Positions 12,901 to 22,780 of a DNA stretch of 64,000 nt are shown piece after piece. A model generated the notes under the pieces. It was not told where the DNA came from and did not search any database. It saw only the letters and a list, made by a program, of their open reading frames with translations. This DNA is from Metridium senile (taxonomy: Eukaryota > Cnidaria > Anthozoa > Actiniaria > Metridiidae): contig OX459101.1 of assembly GCA_949775045.1 (NCBI GenBank), positions 18,438,316 to 18,502,315 of the forward strand. Direction: 5' to 3'. A program made the position numbers and the translations under genes. Numbering within the stretch: position 1 is the first letter of the stretch; each line of letters opens with the position of its first letter.

Positions 12901-15900
12901 TTCAGACTTCAAGTTTTCAACACAGTTTCTATCAGCAGTGTTTGTGTCTTTCATATTCGTTTATCAGGTACTTATCATTGATCTTGTTGATTATTTCTTT
13001 ACATTCTTTCAAAAGGCACATCTGCACAGGGATATTCTCGGAGTAAATCTAGATGTGTTTTTATTGTTTACCAGTAGTATTGTGCTTAACCTGTGCAAAT
13101 GCGCCTTTTGTCTAACAGTGGTAATTATTAAGGCAAAACTTGACTATTCAATAGAGCGTATTCGTATAACCCACTTTTAAAATGCAAATGAGAATATGTG
13201 TGAAATAACATGTAGTAATGAGGTGTGCATGTAGTTATTTGCTTTCATTTTTTCCTTTGAGCCACAAGCCACTGTGAAAAACATTGATAAAAGTGGTTTC
13301 GAGTAAATCTATAAACGTTTTCGTTGTCAATCATGTTTTATTTTGATTATTTGAAGCCGAGAGCGCAACTCACTGAAGCATTTTATAACACGCACACCTA
13401 ATTAGCGTATTTTATTTAACACATATTCTCATTTGCATTTTAAAAGTGGGTTATACGAATACGCTCTAATCAGTGAACTTCATTTATAACTGCATCAAAT
13501 AGCAGGGCCGTTGATATAGCAAGACTAAAATGTAAATCGAGTACGCGACTGTAGAAGAAGAAGGGAGCAAATAGCTAGGGGGATCTCCCTTGTATATGTA
13601 TAAGAGAACGGTTTTTAATTACTGGAGCGAGGGCCTGTAAGTTTAGGGGGGGGGGCAAAGATTTTTTGGCTGACATTTAAGTGGAGGGTCATTTTTTGGG
13701 CTTGGGTTTGGACACATCTTTTTGAGCTTCGATTTGGGGAGGGACAAGAATGTTTTGGATGAAGCTTTAGAAATTTTACCGGCTGTTACGGGAGGTTTTC
13801 ATGCTCATCAGCGATCATCAGAGAGATGTCCACAGTCCATACTCTGAAGTCTGCAAAGGATGTCGGTATTTCTTCTCTTTTTATCGATTTATTCATAGCA
13901 TATTTTGGTTGTACGTGTTTGTGTTATATGACCATAACAATCAAAGCTACAGTCCACACGCTGAAGCCTGCAAAGGATGTCGGTATTTCTTCTCTTTTTA
14001 TCGATTTATTCATAGCATATTTTGGTTGTACGTGTTTGTGTTATGTGACTATAATAAGTTGTCGTGTTGTGGTAGATATAAGTACAAATATTTCTTTAAA
14101 AAAACTTGCAATGAATCACAAATTAAGTCGACTAGTAACCGACATCCTTTGCAGGCTTCAGAGTGTGGACTGTAGCTTCGGCTGCGACAACGATTTTTGA
14201 AATAGGTGTATACCTGATGCACTTTAATTGTAATGTTATCTATTGCTGTGGACTTTAATTGTCATGTTATATATCTATTACTTTGGACTTTAATTGGAGT
14301 ATTGTTGCATGTATGTATTTGCAATAGTGTTAATTGATATATGTTACTTTAACCGACTTATAGTGTATATTAGGTAATATTTGTTCTCGTGCATGGCAGC
14401 ATTTAGAAATACGTTCCGATCTTAAGTTCCTAAACAAAAGATATAAGGGACTACCCGCTGACCATTAGTTAGCTCGGAACTACCGCTGACTTTATTGAGT
14501 AAGCAGCTCATTATTTTGTTTACGTTCATGAACAAAGAGCACTACCTTACGTCCCTGCAAATTATAATTATATCATTACTGTAAGTCTCTTTTGACCTAT
14601 TATCTATTTGTTATTTGATTGTTTAGTTTTGCATTATAATTGTATTAGTCGCTATTAAACCAACTTTGAATCAACGATCGAGGAGTCTTTAAATATATAT
14701 AGCCAACTTTCTACCTTGAAATTAATGATTGCGTTTAAAAACTTTATAACTGTATAATTATCTCATTTGTTACAGCTCACACTTTACTTCAACATTGTGA
14801 TAGAATGTTACAAAAAGGCTTATGCATTTGATGAAAAGATTGAAGAATATATTAGAGTTCTATGTGGTAAGAAAATTATTCTTTATGATGAAGCAGCCAT
14901 TGTTTCATATGGGGTACAGGACGGGCACTGGTTTCTTGCTTCAAATTCACAAATTGTCACCACTCCTTCTTTAATTGACGTAATAATAGTTTTCATGATC
15001 CCTCCCTCCCTTACCACTTTATATTTTTTTGTGATCTCCTTGGGTTGCACAGAAAATTAGAAATCCCCAATCCCCACCCACCCCCCCACCCCCCCCCCCC
15101 CCCCCCACCCCCACCCCCCACCCCCCCATTAACCTCCTCACAAACCTCCAAGACCCTGGTTCACACTGAATACATAAGCGTGAGCATAAGCAACATACCC
15201 AGATTCAGTCAAGCATGCCTCGACAAGGTGTGAGAAAAGACAAGTGTGGTAAATGAGCAAAACCCAACTGAGTCTGCGTATGTTGTCTATGCTTATGATT
15301 ATGTCGCTAGTGCAGACTTAACCCTTTGTGAAAATCAACCACTTACTGAACCCCACCTTAAATAATAAGTGCTTCATTAGATTATCTAAAAGAGTGAATG
15401 GTCCGATTACAGGTGTTATCGATGTAGATGAGGCATGGTCGTCTTTCTCAAAACTACACCACCCCGGACGATCATGCCTCATCTACTTAGATTATCTCTT
15501 TAAAAATCCACATATATTTAAGATTTGCTAATTTAGCATGATAATTTCAAATCACTGTTATTTACAATTAATCATTTTTGTGTTTTAATTATCAGCTGAC
15601 AATCTGCAGCAATCACCATCATCATCATCAATACCACTATCATCATTATCACTTGCCACAATCACCACCATCATCATCATCATTACAACTATCATCATTA
15701 TCATCATTATCATTACCACCACCACCATCATCATCATTACAACTATCATCATTATCATCATTATCATTACCACCACCATCATCAACATCATCATTACCAC
15801 TATCATTATCATCATCTTTACCACAATCACCACCACCATCATCAACTTGACTTTTCAAAAGATTAATACTTTGTTTTTTTTCCAATCAGACTATTTGACT

Positions 15901-18900
15901 GCAGGGCTTCTCCTTGGTAGTTTGGTTGTTGTAGTTCAATTATGTATGTTTTTACGAAGACACAGGTACGCAATACATTAACCCGAGGTGGGGGTAGGGA
16001 GGGGGGACTATTTGACAGCAGGGCCTCCCTTGGTAGTTTAGTTGCTGTAGTTCAATTATGTATGTTCTTACGAAGACACAGGTACGGATACAATAACCCG
16101 AGGTAGGGGTAGGGAGGGGGGACTATTTGACAGCAGGGCCTCCCTTAGTAGTTTAGTTGCTGTAGTTCAACTCTGTATGTAAGACACAGGTATTGAGTAC
16201 AAAAAACCTAGTTATTTGTTAGAAAAACAAATGAATTATTTGTGACAAAGACATAGTTGGTCTTTCATAAGTGTAATAATTGACCTAATATAAATAAGGG
16301 GGCTGTCGTTTATTAGTGTATGGAAGGGGGATGGACAAAATCAACTGATGCCTTTTTCAAATATTAAGCACCCCCTCCCCCTTCTCCAGGCCGTTAAAAA
16401 ATATCATAACAATACACCCCTCCTTCCCCCTTATGTTTGCCCAGTTTATTACTAAAGCTGCATACAATTTGTAACAACCCCCTATATAGCTTCCGCAAAT
16501 AACGCCCCCTACAAAATTGACGACCCCATCCTCCCCTCTCCCCCTCTCCCCTCATGTAAACAGGCCTTAAGTGTCTCTATGATGATATACATGGCAGATC
16601 GGATGTTCTTAAAACATACCAAACAAGAAGAGGATTACTACCAGATGAATACATCAACCCTAAAACTCTTGTGGTTAGTATGATGGTGATGGTGGTGATA
16701 GTGATGATCATGATGGTGGTGGTGGTGATCATGGTGATGATGATGATAAATATGATCAAACTACATGATAACAGTGAAAATGATGATACAATAAGAATTA
16801 TGGTGATGATCGTGATCATTATACTACTGAAATACAGATACATGAGAAAAATATCATACGCCTTTGGCGGGAATTAAACCCCACGGTTTCGGCTTTCTAG
16901 TCCGGCGTGTTACCACTACACTACAAGGACCAACCACGCTGGATATGCAGCTAGACAATGTAGTATAGGGCAACTGTGGGGGTCCCAGGGCGATAATAAT
17001 CCCTTAAGTAAATTTGAGCACCGTAAATGGAAACGCATGAGTGAAGGAAATAAAAAATTGAAATGTGTTTGGTGTATAAGTGAAATACAGATACATGAGA
17101 AAAATACCATATGCCCTTGGCATATAGCCTGTGTTACAGCCGGAATTTTTCTCTCGAAAGTCCGTCTGTGAATCAGAGCAACGAACCGTGTTCTGGCCCC
17201 CAGCGAACTACACGATTATATATACTAGATGCTGATTGGCTTTCGATGATGCTCTTTCTTACACGAACTCTCATTAAACTATTCAACATAACCGGAAGTA
17301 TTGAATTGTCCAATAAGAGTTCGTGTAAGAAAGAGCATCATCGAAAGCCAATCAGCATCTAGTATATATAATCGTGTTGGACAATTCAATACTTCCGGTT
17401 ATGTTGAATAGTTTAATGAGAGTTCGTGTAAGAAAGAGCATCATCGAAAGCCAATCAGCATCTAGTATATATAATCGTGTAGTTCGCTGGGGGCCAGAAC
17501 ACGGTTCGTTGCTCTGATTCACAGACGGACTTTCGAGAGAAAACTTCCGGCTGTAACACAGGCTATTGGCATACTGATAATGGTATATTACCGATCAGAA
17601 TGATCAACTGGTGACCATGTCCTGCAAAAAGACTATGATTATGATGATGATGTTGATGATGATTATAATGGAAGACAAACAGGTCTCTTGAATGAACATG
17701 TTGATGTCCAATAGCCCGAATTCCAATTAGCCTTTTCCATATCGAGCAAGGGACTGGAACCAAGTTTCTTAAAATTAATTTGATTCCAAAATAAACCCCT
17801 TTACACGAAAGAACAAATACAAATTAGTAAGAATTGAAAGTTGGAACAAGTTTGTGCAAATTGCAAAGAAATAATGGTATTTCATTTTTTTTTTTTTTTT
17901 TTTTCGCGAAAATACAAAGAATGTATGGTTTGGAAGGGCGTTTTGGGAGACACCATACATTTCTCTGTAATTTTGGCAGAGTTTGGATGCACATAATTTT
18001 TTAGCTATTTAATAACTATTTAGTCAAACGTTCTGAAACTTGGTCAATGAGCATGTATTTGGTTACCCTCCCATGAGACGGGGTTATTTTTTCTGGAACC
18101 ATAATCAAATTAGTTTTTCGCTCTCGTACCAAGCCCCTTGCTCGATATGGAAAGGGCGAATAACTGAACACCGCAATTTCATTATTAATTTTTTTTTAAA
18201 TTCAAATTTTCATTACTACACCAAAATTACAGGTTAGAAAGACATTAACAAACGGCAAACGTTTGAGACAAAAATATTAAATTATTGAGACGTTATGAGA
18301 ATTTCAAAAATGTGAAAAACACCACAACGAGGCTACAAAGGAAACAGTTCACTGAACACATACAAATATCTGTAATTTTGATTCCAAATAGCTTCACTTG
18401 AATTATCTTTATAGCAATAAAACTATCCCAAAAATGGTGGTAGTAGTGCTAAATTTTTAAGATAATTATAAGGTTTTAATTAAATTGTGAAGGTCAATCC
18501 GGGCATTTGGTCGAATATAGTGTTTTACAACTATTGTATACTGTCTTTGAATTTCTAAAACCTTAAAACCTACATAGCAATATTGTCTGACTGCTTTTGA
18601 TTGTTGATTTTGCTGTGTTTTTTGTTAGTATGCATGTTATTATCAACTTATTACATTGAATTTTATAGGGTAAATGTCTCCGTTTTTGTGGATATCAAAT
18701 TGGCTTTACTGGTATTGGTAAGGTTTAGGTTTATGTATTTATTCTTACTCACTATAGTAAACTTAGCTTTACCTAAATGAAAACTAGCGAGTAAACTAGT
18801 ATAGGCTGCGTCGGTGTTTGATATAAACGATAGGTAATAGAATGAAATTTGTAACACTGTAAAATATGTTATCTTAACTATACTTAAATGGAAACTAGAG

Positions 18901-20477
18901 AGTAAACTAGTATAGGCTGCGTCGGTGTTTGATATAAGCGATAGGTAATAGAATGAAATTTGTGACACCGTACAAAGTGTTGACTTAACTTTACCTAAAT
19001 GAAAACTAGCGAGTAAACTAGTATAGGCTGCGTCGGTGTTTGATATAAACGATAGGTAATATAATGAAATTTGTAAAAAAAATGTTACCTTAACTTTACT
19101 TAAATGAAAACTAGCAAGTAAACTAGTATAGGCTGCGTTGGTGTTTGATATAAACGATAGGTAATATAATGAAATTTGTAAAAAAAAATGTTACCTTAAA
19201 TTTACTTAAATGAAAACTAGCGAGTAAACTAGTATAGGCTGCGTCGGTGTTTAATATAAACGATAGGTAATAGAATGAAAATTGTAACACCGTAAAAAAT
19301 GCTGACTTAACTCTTTTAATAGGTTATCTTGTATTGTCCCTCTCCATATTTTTCCTGTTATCACCGATTTGGCTATGCAAATTTGTGGACATGTGGTTTG
19401 GCAGAGAAAAACTACTTGAAATACTGAAACAATATTCTCTGGATCTTCTGTGAGTATTTATATTTATTTATCCTAAAATGGTCGTTATATGATTAAAAAC
19501 AGCATGGATCAATCTTTTTAACAAAGTCATTCTAAGACTGAAAGAAATTATAGGCATACACCTATTTGAAAAAGTGTGTTCAAGGAGACCAGTAGGTCAT
19601 TCCAAAAGGAAAGGAATTACAGGCATACACCGATTTAAAATAAAGGTTGTCCAGGGCGATAAGTCATTCCAAGACTGAAAGGAATTATAGGCATACACCT
19701 ATTTCAAAAAGGTTGTCCAAGGCGATAGGTCATTCAAGGAAGGAAAAGATCGATCGACAGGCATACACCTATTTTATGAATATTGATTTAGTGTGTTATA
19801 ATTTTAAATTATGTTCTATTTACTCTGCAGGCCTATGGTTATATCTCCATTACTCATATGGATTTCACTTGTGTTGCTGTACAAGTTTGTGTTCTGTGAC
19901 AGAACATATCCCGATCTGACAGTTACCATTGACAACAGGTAACGCCATCCTGTCACGCCCGCTTGTATAGATGTTATCCTCTACTCTTCCTTCTCTCTCA
20001 TTTTCTTTCTCACTAAATGTTTTATTTGTTTTTATGTTTCAGGCGTTTGTATGACGTTATGTCGTATTTTTTTTTTCTTCCTAAATATCTTGGTTGGGTT
20101 ATGGTCAGGACTGTTCCGTGTTGCTAAAGGAGCGATTTTAGGAGTCGTTTTCCTGTGCCGACTTGACCAAACATTAATGATGACAGGATACAGGAAATGG
20201 GATAGAGGTAAGAATACTAATCACCACACACCCTAAACACATCACACATAATCAACAACATACCAGTTATCTCAACGATTAACCTGCTAAACCAACCAAT
20301 CCATCAGCAAACCAACCAGCCTACTTATCAATGAACCAACAAAACAACCAACTTACGAAAGAAACAACCAACAACACAACCAACCAACCAACTATCCAAC
20401 TAACCAACCAGTCTACTTATAAACCAACCAACAAAACAACCAACGTAACGTACGAAAGAAACAACAAACAACACAAC

Positions 20478-20510
<33 letters not shown>

Positions 20511-22780
20511 GTTTATTGGATGTTCCACTAGGTGGCTCTTATACAACCAAATCTATCTAAAATAAATAAATCTACTATCTAAAATATGTACAATATCAAT
20601 AAGATAAAAAAAATATTAGAATGGAATATATACAAAACAATACTTATATACTATAATTATATAAAGAAATTTGGTAATAACACCCTGAAATCCCACCCCG
20701 TTTTACATTCCCAACCCAACCTAGTTAATAAAATGTGTTAATAAAATGTGTTTCCCCCCAACCCGACCTATAGCTAGTTACTAGCTATAAACCTACAAAC
20801 AACCAACTAACTAACCAACCAGCCTATTTATCAACCAACCAGTCTACTTATCAACCAACCAACAAAACAACCAACGTACGAAAGAAACAACAAACAACAC
20901 AACCTACAAACAACCAACTAACTAACCAACCAGCCTATTTATCAACCAACCAGTCTACTTATCAACCAACCAACAACACAACCTACAAACAACCAACTAA
21001 ATAACCAACCCCTCCCTGTATGTAAAGACCGGTCCCTTAATCAGTAGTTCATTAATGCATTGTTACTGGATTTTGTCAGATCTCATTTTGTTTTGTTTAC
21101 CTTGATGATAGGTTACATGGCTTATCTTGGTTTTCTCAATGTACTGGTTGCCTTCAGACATCCCGTCATGCTTTGTTTCTGCCAGATTTTAATCGAGCAA
21201 AGACGTATTGTCTATTCAGGTGATTTGATGATGCTTGAAAAATGAAATAACAACAAACAAAAGGAAAGGAGAAGAAGGAAAAGGATGGAACGAAGGAAGG
21301 AAGGAAGGAACAAAGAAACAACCAGAAAAAAAATCAAAAAAAGATAAGGAAGGAACAAAGGACTGAGGAACGAGGGAAGGAAGGACTGAGGAATGAGGGA
21401 AGGACTGAGGAACGAAGGAAGGACTGAGGAACGAAGAAAGGACTGAGGAATGAGGGAAGGACTGAGGAACGAAGAAAGGACTGAGGAATGAGGGAAGGAC
21501 TGAGGAACTAAGGAAGGACTGAGGAACGAAGGAAGGACTGAGGAATGAGGGAAGGACTGAGGAACTGAGGAAGGACTGAGGAACGAAGAAAGGACTGAGG
21601 AATGAGGGAAGGACTGAGGAACGAAGGAAGGACTGAGGAACGAAGAAAGGACTGAGGAATGAGGGAAGGACTGAGGAACTAAGGAAGGACTTTGGAACAA
21701 AGGAAGGACTGAGGAACGAGGGAAGGACTGAGGAACGAAGGAAGGACTGAGGAACGAAGGAAGGACTGAGGAACGAGATAAGGACTGAGGAACGAAGGAA
21801 AGACTGAGGAACGAGGGAAGGACTGAGGAACGAAGGAAGGACTGAGGAATGAGGGAAGGACTGAGGAACTAAGGAAGGACTGAGGAACTAAGGAAGGACT
21901 GAGGAACGAGGGAAGGACTGAGGAACGAAGGAAAGACTGAGGAACGAGGGAAGGACTGAGGAACGAAGGAAGGACTGAGGAACTAAGGAAGGACTGAGGA
22001 ACTAAGGAAGGACTGAGGAATGAAGGAAGGACTGAGGAACTAAGGAAGGACTGAGGAATGAAGGAAGGACTGAGGAACGAGGGAAGGACTGAGGAATGAG
22101 GGAAGGACTGAGGAATGAGGGAAGGACTGAGGAACTAAGGAAGGACTGAGGAACTAAGGAAGGACTGAGGAACTAAGGAAGGACTGAGGAATGAAGGAAG
22201 GACTGAGGAAAGAGGGAAGGACTGAGGAATGAGGGAAGGACTGAGGAATGAGGGAAGGACTGAGGAACTAAGGAAGGACTGAGGAACTAAGGAAGGACTG
22301 AGGAACTAAGGAAGGACTGAGGAACGAGGGAAGGACTGAGGAACGAAGGAAGGACTGAGGAACGAAGGAAGGACTGAGGAACGAAGGAAGGACTGAGGAA
22401 CGAGGGAAGGACTGAAGAACGAGGGAAGGATTTAGGACTGAGGAACTAAGGAAAGACTGAAGAACGAGGGAAGGAGAAAGGAAATTAAAAAGGAGCGAAG
22501 GAAAATATGAAAATAAGAAAAAGAATTATCAAAGTCATCAAAAAGTGAACGGGGTCTCTTTTTCTTTGTAGACTATCCTACAAGAGAAGGACCACGTGTT
22601 TCAACTAAAGCTCTAAATCGTTGGTTTCTAGCTGTACTGCTAATACGCAACCCAAGCCTTGTGCGTTACAGAAAGCAGGGCACAGTGAGGTTTGACAGAG
22701 CCTATTCCCCAGATCCTACAGACACAGCTATCATCATCTTAGAAGAGGCAAACATGCCATTGAAAGGATGTAAAGTGTGA
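982..22780 (+). CDS. STRA6: STRA6-like retinol transporter, copy A (18 exons, one frameshift)
   Basis: Multi-pass membrane protein of the STRA6 family, which in vertebrates moves retinol from RBP4 across the plasma membrane. Exons: 982-1030, 1459-1544, 1915-2075, 2545-2665, 3370-3442, 11208-11357, 12083-12174, 12352-12416, 12906-12967, 14776-14866, 15890-15965, 16598-16673, 18669-18717, 19323-19449, 19831-19938, 20043-20207, 21112-21219, 22572-22780. Family landmarks are LNGRPGLPMPVDFLG across exons 2-3, FLNILVGLWSGL in exon 16, AFRHPVMLCFCQIL in exon 17 and RWFLAVLLIRNPSLVRYRK in exon 18. Exon 16 is 165 nt instead of 164 because of a T10 run, which shifts the frame; this is either a real lesion or a homopolymer error. 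A one-base deletion near the end of exon 18 gives a C-terminus (LKGCKV) unlike copy C. Intron 5 is 7.8 kb against 0.8 kb in copy C. The initiator exon was not found; the first exon seen starts mid-codon. Confidence 0.85.
1079..1438. repeat. Intron 1 CAGACAGA minisatellite (copy A)
   Basis: Degenerate tandem CAGACAGA, with a longer unit (ACAGCTTACAAGGAGACAGA) in its second half. It ends just before the exon 2 acceptor TTGTTGTAG. The same motif occupies intron 1 of copies B (33503-33793) and C (48935-49275). Open frames across it are low-complexity artefacts. Confidence 0.85.
1580..1900. repeat. Intron 2 pyrimidine minisatellite (copy A)
   Basis: Tandem ~30-bp unit of the form CCCTCCCTACACACTTTGTA filling most of intron 2 and reaching the exon 3 acceptor TGTTTACAG. 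Equivalent arrays lie at 33940-34278 (B) and 49425-49898 (C), so it predates the triplication. It may act as an extended polypyrimidine tract. Confidence 0.85.
2800..3185. repeat. G-rich/C-rich foldback minisatellite in intron 4 of copy A
   Basis: The left half is a G-run array (GGGGGACAGTG and related) on the + strand; the right half is the complementary C-run array (CACTGTCCCCC). Together they form a large imperfect inverted repeat with many G-quadruplex-compatible runs. Open frames on both strands are artefacts. No equivalent is seen in copies B or C. Confidence 0.8.
3215..3340. mobile_element. Short foldback MITE
   Basis: Inverted arms TTAAGCGGTCACCCTCTATTA and its complement ending GACCGCTTAATAGAGG, followed by TACCACTG. 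The ends resemble TA-inserting Tc1/mariner/pogo MITEs (CAGTGGTA type), by pattern only. It lies 30 bp upstream of the exon 5 acceptor. Confidence 0.5.
3636..3706 (+). repeat. tRNA-like SINE head
   Basis: A 71-nt tRNA-shaped sequence. Acceptor arms GTCCTTG and CAAGGAC pair over 7 bp, box A is TGGTGTAGTGG, box B is GGTTCAATTCC, and the T stem GTGGG/CCCAC is perfect. The anticodon position reads AGA in loop CTAGAAA, but there is no long serine variable arm and the anticodon stem has a mismatch. Related copies lie at 16861-16930 (minus) and about 38549-38615 (plus), and shared tail sequence (CATGTATTTCACTTATACAC) follows, so I call it a tRNA-derived SINE rather than a tRNA gene. The tail seems split by the Penelope-like insertion and resumes near 4226. 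Confidence 0.65.
3733..4220. mobile_element. Penelope-like remnant: ~112-bp units plus hammerhead-like core
   Basis: Two ~112-bp direct units (containing AAACTAGCGAGTAAACTAGT) lie at 3733-3955. An opposed segment at about 4130-4215 carries ACTCCGACGAAGGGCTAAAG. That segment can fold as a hammerhead-ribozyme-like core: TTTACT pairs with AGTAAA (stem I), CCGACGA stands in the catalytic box, and GGGC-TAAA-GCTC forms stem II. In this copy the downstream box reads CAAACCGTC rather than GAAACGTC, so it is degenerate. Such cores are known in Penelope-like retroelement terminal repeats. No reverse transcriptase remains. Confidence 0.5.
5841..7949 (-). mobile_element. 5'-truncated non-LTR retrotransposon (CR1/L2-like LINE)
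   Basis: Reverse transcriptase on the minus strand. The block 7949-6947 is open and carries NYRPISLLSVFNRILEK, FGFRQNHST, LDLSKAFDTVNH, GVPQGSVLGPLLFLLYINDL and the catalytic FADD. The reading continues through two frameshifts (about 6945 and 6825) into the C-terminal block ending LKKRLIDSYAS at 6278. The endonuclease domain is absent, as expected of 5' truncation. The 3' tail is a short GAATT tandem (TCAATTCAATTC on the + strand) rather than poly(A), typical of CR1/L2-type elements. A 9-bp direct repeat GATAACTAT flanks the element at 5832-5840 and 7950-7958, which fixes both ends. Confidence 0.9.
7959..10948. other. Interior of the inverted-repeat interval, no recognised gene
   Basis: AT-rich sequence without convincing coding potential; the open frames at 8072-8407, 9215-9460 and 10680-10943 are short and unmatched. 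Notable items are a ~22-bp tandem with ATTGCCCTTGAATACTAATG at about 8960-9030, a near-perfect palindrome at 9592-9693 centred on CCTCGGGGCCTACGGCCCCT, and a short (CAT)n run near 9737. Confidence 0.5.
9592..9693. repeat. Near-perfect palindrome (small foldback element)
   Basis: The arms GATAAATACC...TCGGCAATAAGC and GCTTATTGCC...GGTATTTATC enclose an inner hairpin AAAGCCCTCGGGGCC-TAC-GGCCCCTCGGGCTTT. The GC-rich core stands out in AT-rich surroundings. It resembles a MITE or a cruciform-forming element. Confidence 0.65.
11683..11945 (-). mobile_element. Penelope-like remnant with better-preserved hammerhead-like core
   Basis: On the minus strand a core at about 11945-11897 reads CCCCGACGAAC, then GGGCTAAAGCTCGAAACGTC, then AGTAAAGTT. 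Stem II (GGGC/GCTC), the GAAAC box and the GTC cleavage triplet are intact, and TTTAC can pair with GTAAA as stem I. The catalytic box reads CCGACGA, where the hammerhead consensus is CUGANGA, so activity is doubtful. It continues into about two ~112-bp units (to 11717), the same unit as at 3733 and 18765. Confidence 0.55.
13154..13466. mobile_element. MITE with TA target duplication, intron 9 of copy A
   Basis: Terminal inverted repeats of about 50 bp: GAGCGTATTCGTATAACCCA at the left and its complement ending TACGCTC at the right, both continuing through CTTTTAAAATGCAAATGAGA. TA flanks each side (13152-13153, 13467-13468). The matching sites in copy B (near 39030) and copy C (near 54868) read through ATTCAATAAC / TTCAATAAAAC without the element. 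This fits a Tc1/mariner-type MITE inserted after the duplication or lost from the others. Confidence 0.75.
13826..14180. repeat. Foldback element with internal tandem duplication
   Basis: A ~118-bp block (CTGCAAAGGATGTCGGTATT onward) occurs twice in tandem at about 13829-14045. Its start is repeated in reverse complement at 14140-14175 (ACCGACATCCTTTGCAGGCT). This resembles a MITE whose left half was duplicated. The two 124-aa open frames over it are repeats of the same peptide and not a gene. Confidence 0.65.
14181..14775. other. Intron 9 remainder of copy A
   Basis: AT-rich intronic sequence up to the exon 10 acceptor TTTGTTACAG. Two or three short repeats of GGACTTTAATTG occur near 14210-14300. 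I see no gene or structured element. Confidence 0.4.
15070..15130. repeat. Poly-C tract in intron 10 of copy A
   Basis: Long C-runs with occasional A (CCCCACCCACCCCCCCACC type). It is followed by a small hairpin at about 15427-15487 whose arms are GATGAGGCATG and CATGCCTCATC. Confidence 0.7.
15602..15846. repeat. (CAT/CAC)n microsatellite before exon 11 of copy A
   Basis: Degenerate trinucleotide tract of CATCATCATCATTACAACTA type. It gives Ser/Pro/His-rich and Asp/Met-rich open frames that are not genes. It ends about 45 bp from the exon 11 acceptor TCCAATCAG. Confidence 0.8.
16007..16189 (+). repeat. Two decoy duplicates of STRA6 exon 11 (copy A)
   Basis: Exon 11 (15890-15965, ending CGAAGACACAG|GTACG) is followed by two imperfect copies with ~40-bp GGGGTAGGGAGGGGG spacers. 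Copy 2 (16007-16081) is one base short and frameshifted. Copy 3 (16122-16189) lacks TTTTTACG. Both keep the GT donor (GTACGG, GTATTG), but the acceptor side reads GGGGG|ACTATTTG instead of AG, so they should not splice as exons. Confidence 0.85.
16678..16830. repeat. (GAT/GGT)n microsatellite after exon 12, copy A
   Basis: Begins 4 bp into the donor region (GTG|GTTAGTATGATGGTGATGG). The same intron position carries GAT-rich tracts in copies B (40360-40425) and C (57638-57810), so the repeat seed predates the triplication. Confidence 0.75.
16861..16930 (-). repeat. tRNA-like SINE head (second copy)
   Basis: Reverse complement of the family seen at 3636: GTCCTTGTAGTGTAGTGGTA, CTAGAAA anticodon loop, T arm GTGGGGTTTAATTCCCGCC. 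Acceptor pairing is mismatched (CCAAAGG). The D arm GTGT/ACAC is better preserved than in the first copy. Tail sequence related to GTATCTGTATTTCA borders it on the left. Confidence 0.6.
17125..17565. mobile_element. hAT-like foldback MITE with 8-bp target duplication
   Basis: Ends TAGCCTGTGTTACAGCCGG and its complement. The 8-bp direct repeat TTGGCATA lies at 17117-17124 and 17566-17573. The arms extend about 190 bp (AGTCCGTCTGTGAATCAGAG; ATTGGCTTTCGATGATGCTC). The centre (about 17312-17375) holds an extra copy of the segment AGAGTTCGTGTAAGAAAGAG...AATCGTGT, so that block occurs three times. An 8-bp duplication and TA(G)-type ends suit hAT. No transposase is present. Confidence 0.85.
17574..18668. 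other. Intron 12 remainder of copy A
   Basis: Non-coding AT-rich sequence with a T-run at 17886-17904. ATGGAAAAGG-type fragments related by inversion (CTTGCTCGATATGG at 18136 and its complement near 17736) suggest a decayed foldback element. No gene is seen. Confidence 0.45.
18765..19315 (-). repeat. Five-unit ~110-bp Penelope-like array abutting exon 14
   Basis: Five units (starting near 18780, 18892, 19002, 19108 and 19215) of about 105-112 bp contain AAACTAGCGAGTAAACTAGT and GATATAAACGATAGGTAATA. They are the same family as at 3733 and 11717, but I see no hammerhead-like end here. The array stops within about 10 bp of the exon 14 acceptor (CTTTTAATAG at 19313-19322) and fills nearly all of intron 13. 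Confidence 0.8.
19540..19775. repeat. Intron 14 tandem repeat, copy A
   Basis: About four copies of a ~60-bp unit with GGCATACACCTATTTCAAAA and GGTCATTCCAAGACTGAAAGG. Fragments of the same unit occur in intron 14 of copy B (43355-43420) and at both edges of a foldback in copy C (58263, 58527). Confidence 0.7.
20043..20207 (+). other. Frameshifted exon 16 of copy A
   Basis: The exon starts after TTTCAG in phase with copies B and C (R-L-Y-D-V-M-S-Y), but the Phe codons form TATTTTTTTTTT, with one T too many against the TTC repeats of B and C. The original frame then reads YFFFLPKYLGWV and soon stops, while FLNILVGLWSGL continues in the next frame. The rest of the exon and its donor are normal. 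Confidence 0.85.
20225..21010. repeat. AACC-rich simple repeat, intron 16 of copy A
   Basis: Degenerate AACCAACCAACC with ACTTATCAACCAACC variants, interrupted by (ATA)n at 20481-20510 and by an AT-rich insert at about 20511-20780. Shorter AACCAACC tracts lie at the same intron position in copies B (45228-45262) and C (60060-60108). Confidence 0.75.
21260..22495. repeat. ~1.2-kb AGGACTGAGGAACGA minisatellite, intron 17 of copy A
   Basis: Tandem 15- to 20-bp unit GGAAGGACTGAGGAACGAA with A/G/T variants, dozens of copies. It fills most of intron 17. Copies B and C carry (GGAA)n and (GGAA)n(GGCA)n here. The 162-aa minus-strand frame of PQSFPHSSVLSSFLS repeats is an artefact. Confidence 0.9.

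Noticed and set aside
13801..14200. Two 124-codon + strand frames
   Set aside because: They translate a duplicated MITE arm; the same peptide repeats in both frames.
21212..21700. 162-codon minus-strand frame rich in PQSFPHSSVLSSFLS
   Set aside because: Artefact of the AGGACTGAGGAACGA minisatellite.
21260..22495. CRISPR-like array
   Set aside because: Units are contiguous without unique spacers and lie in a eukaryotic intron.
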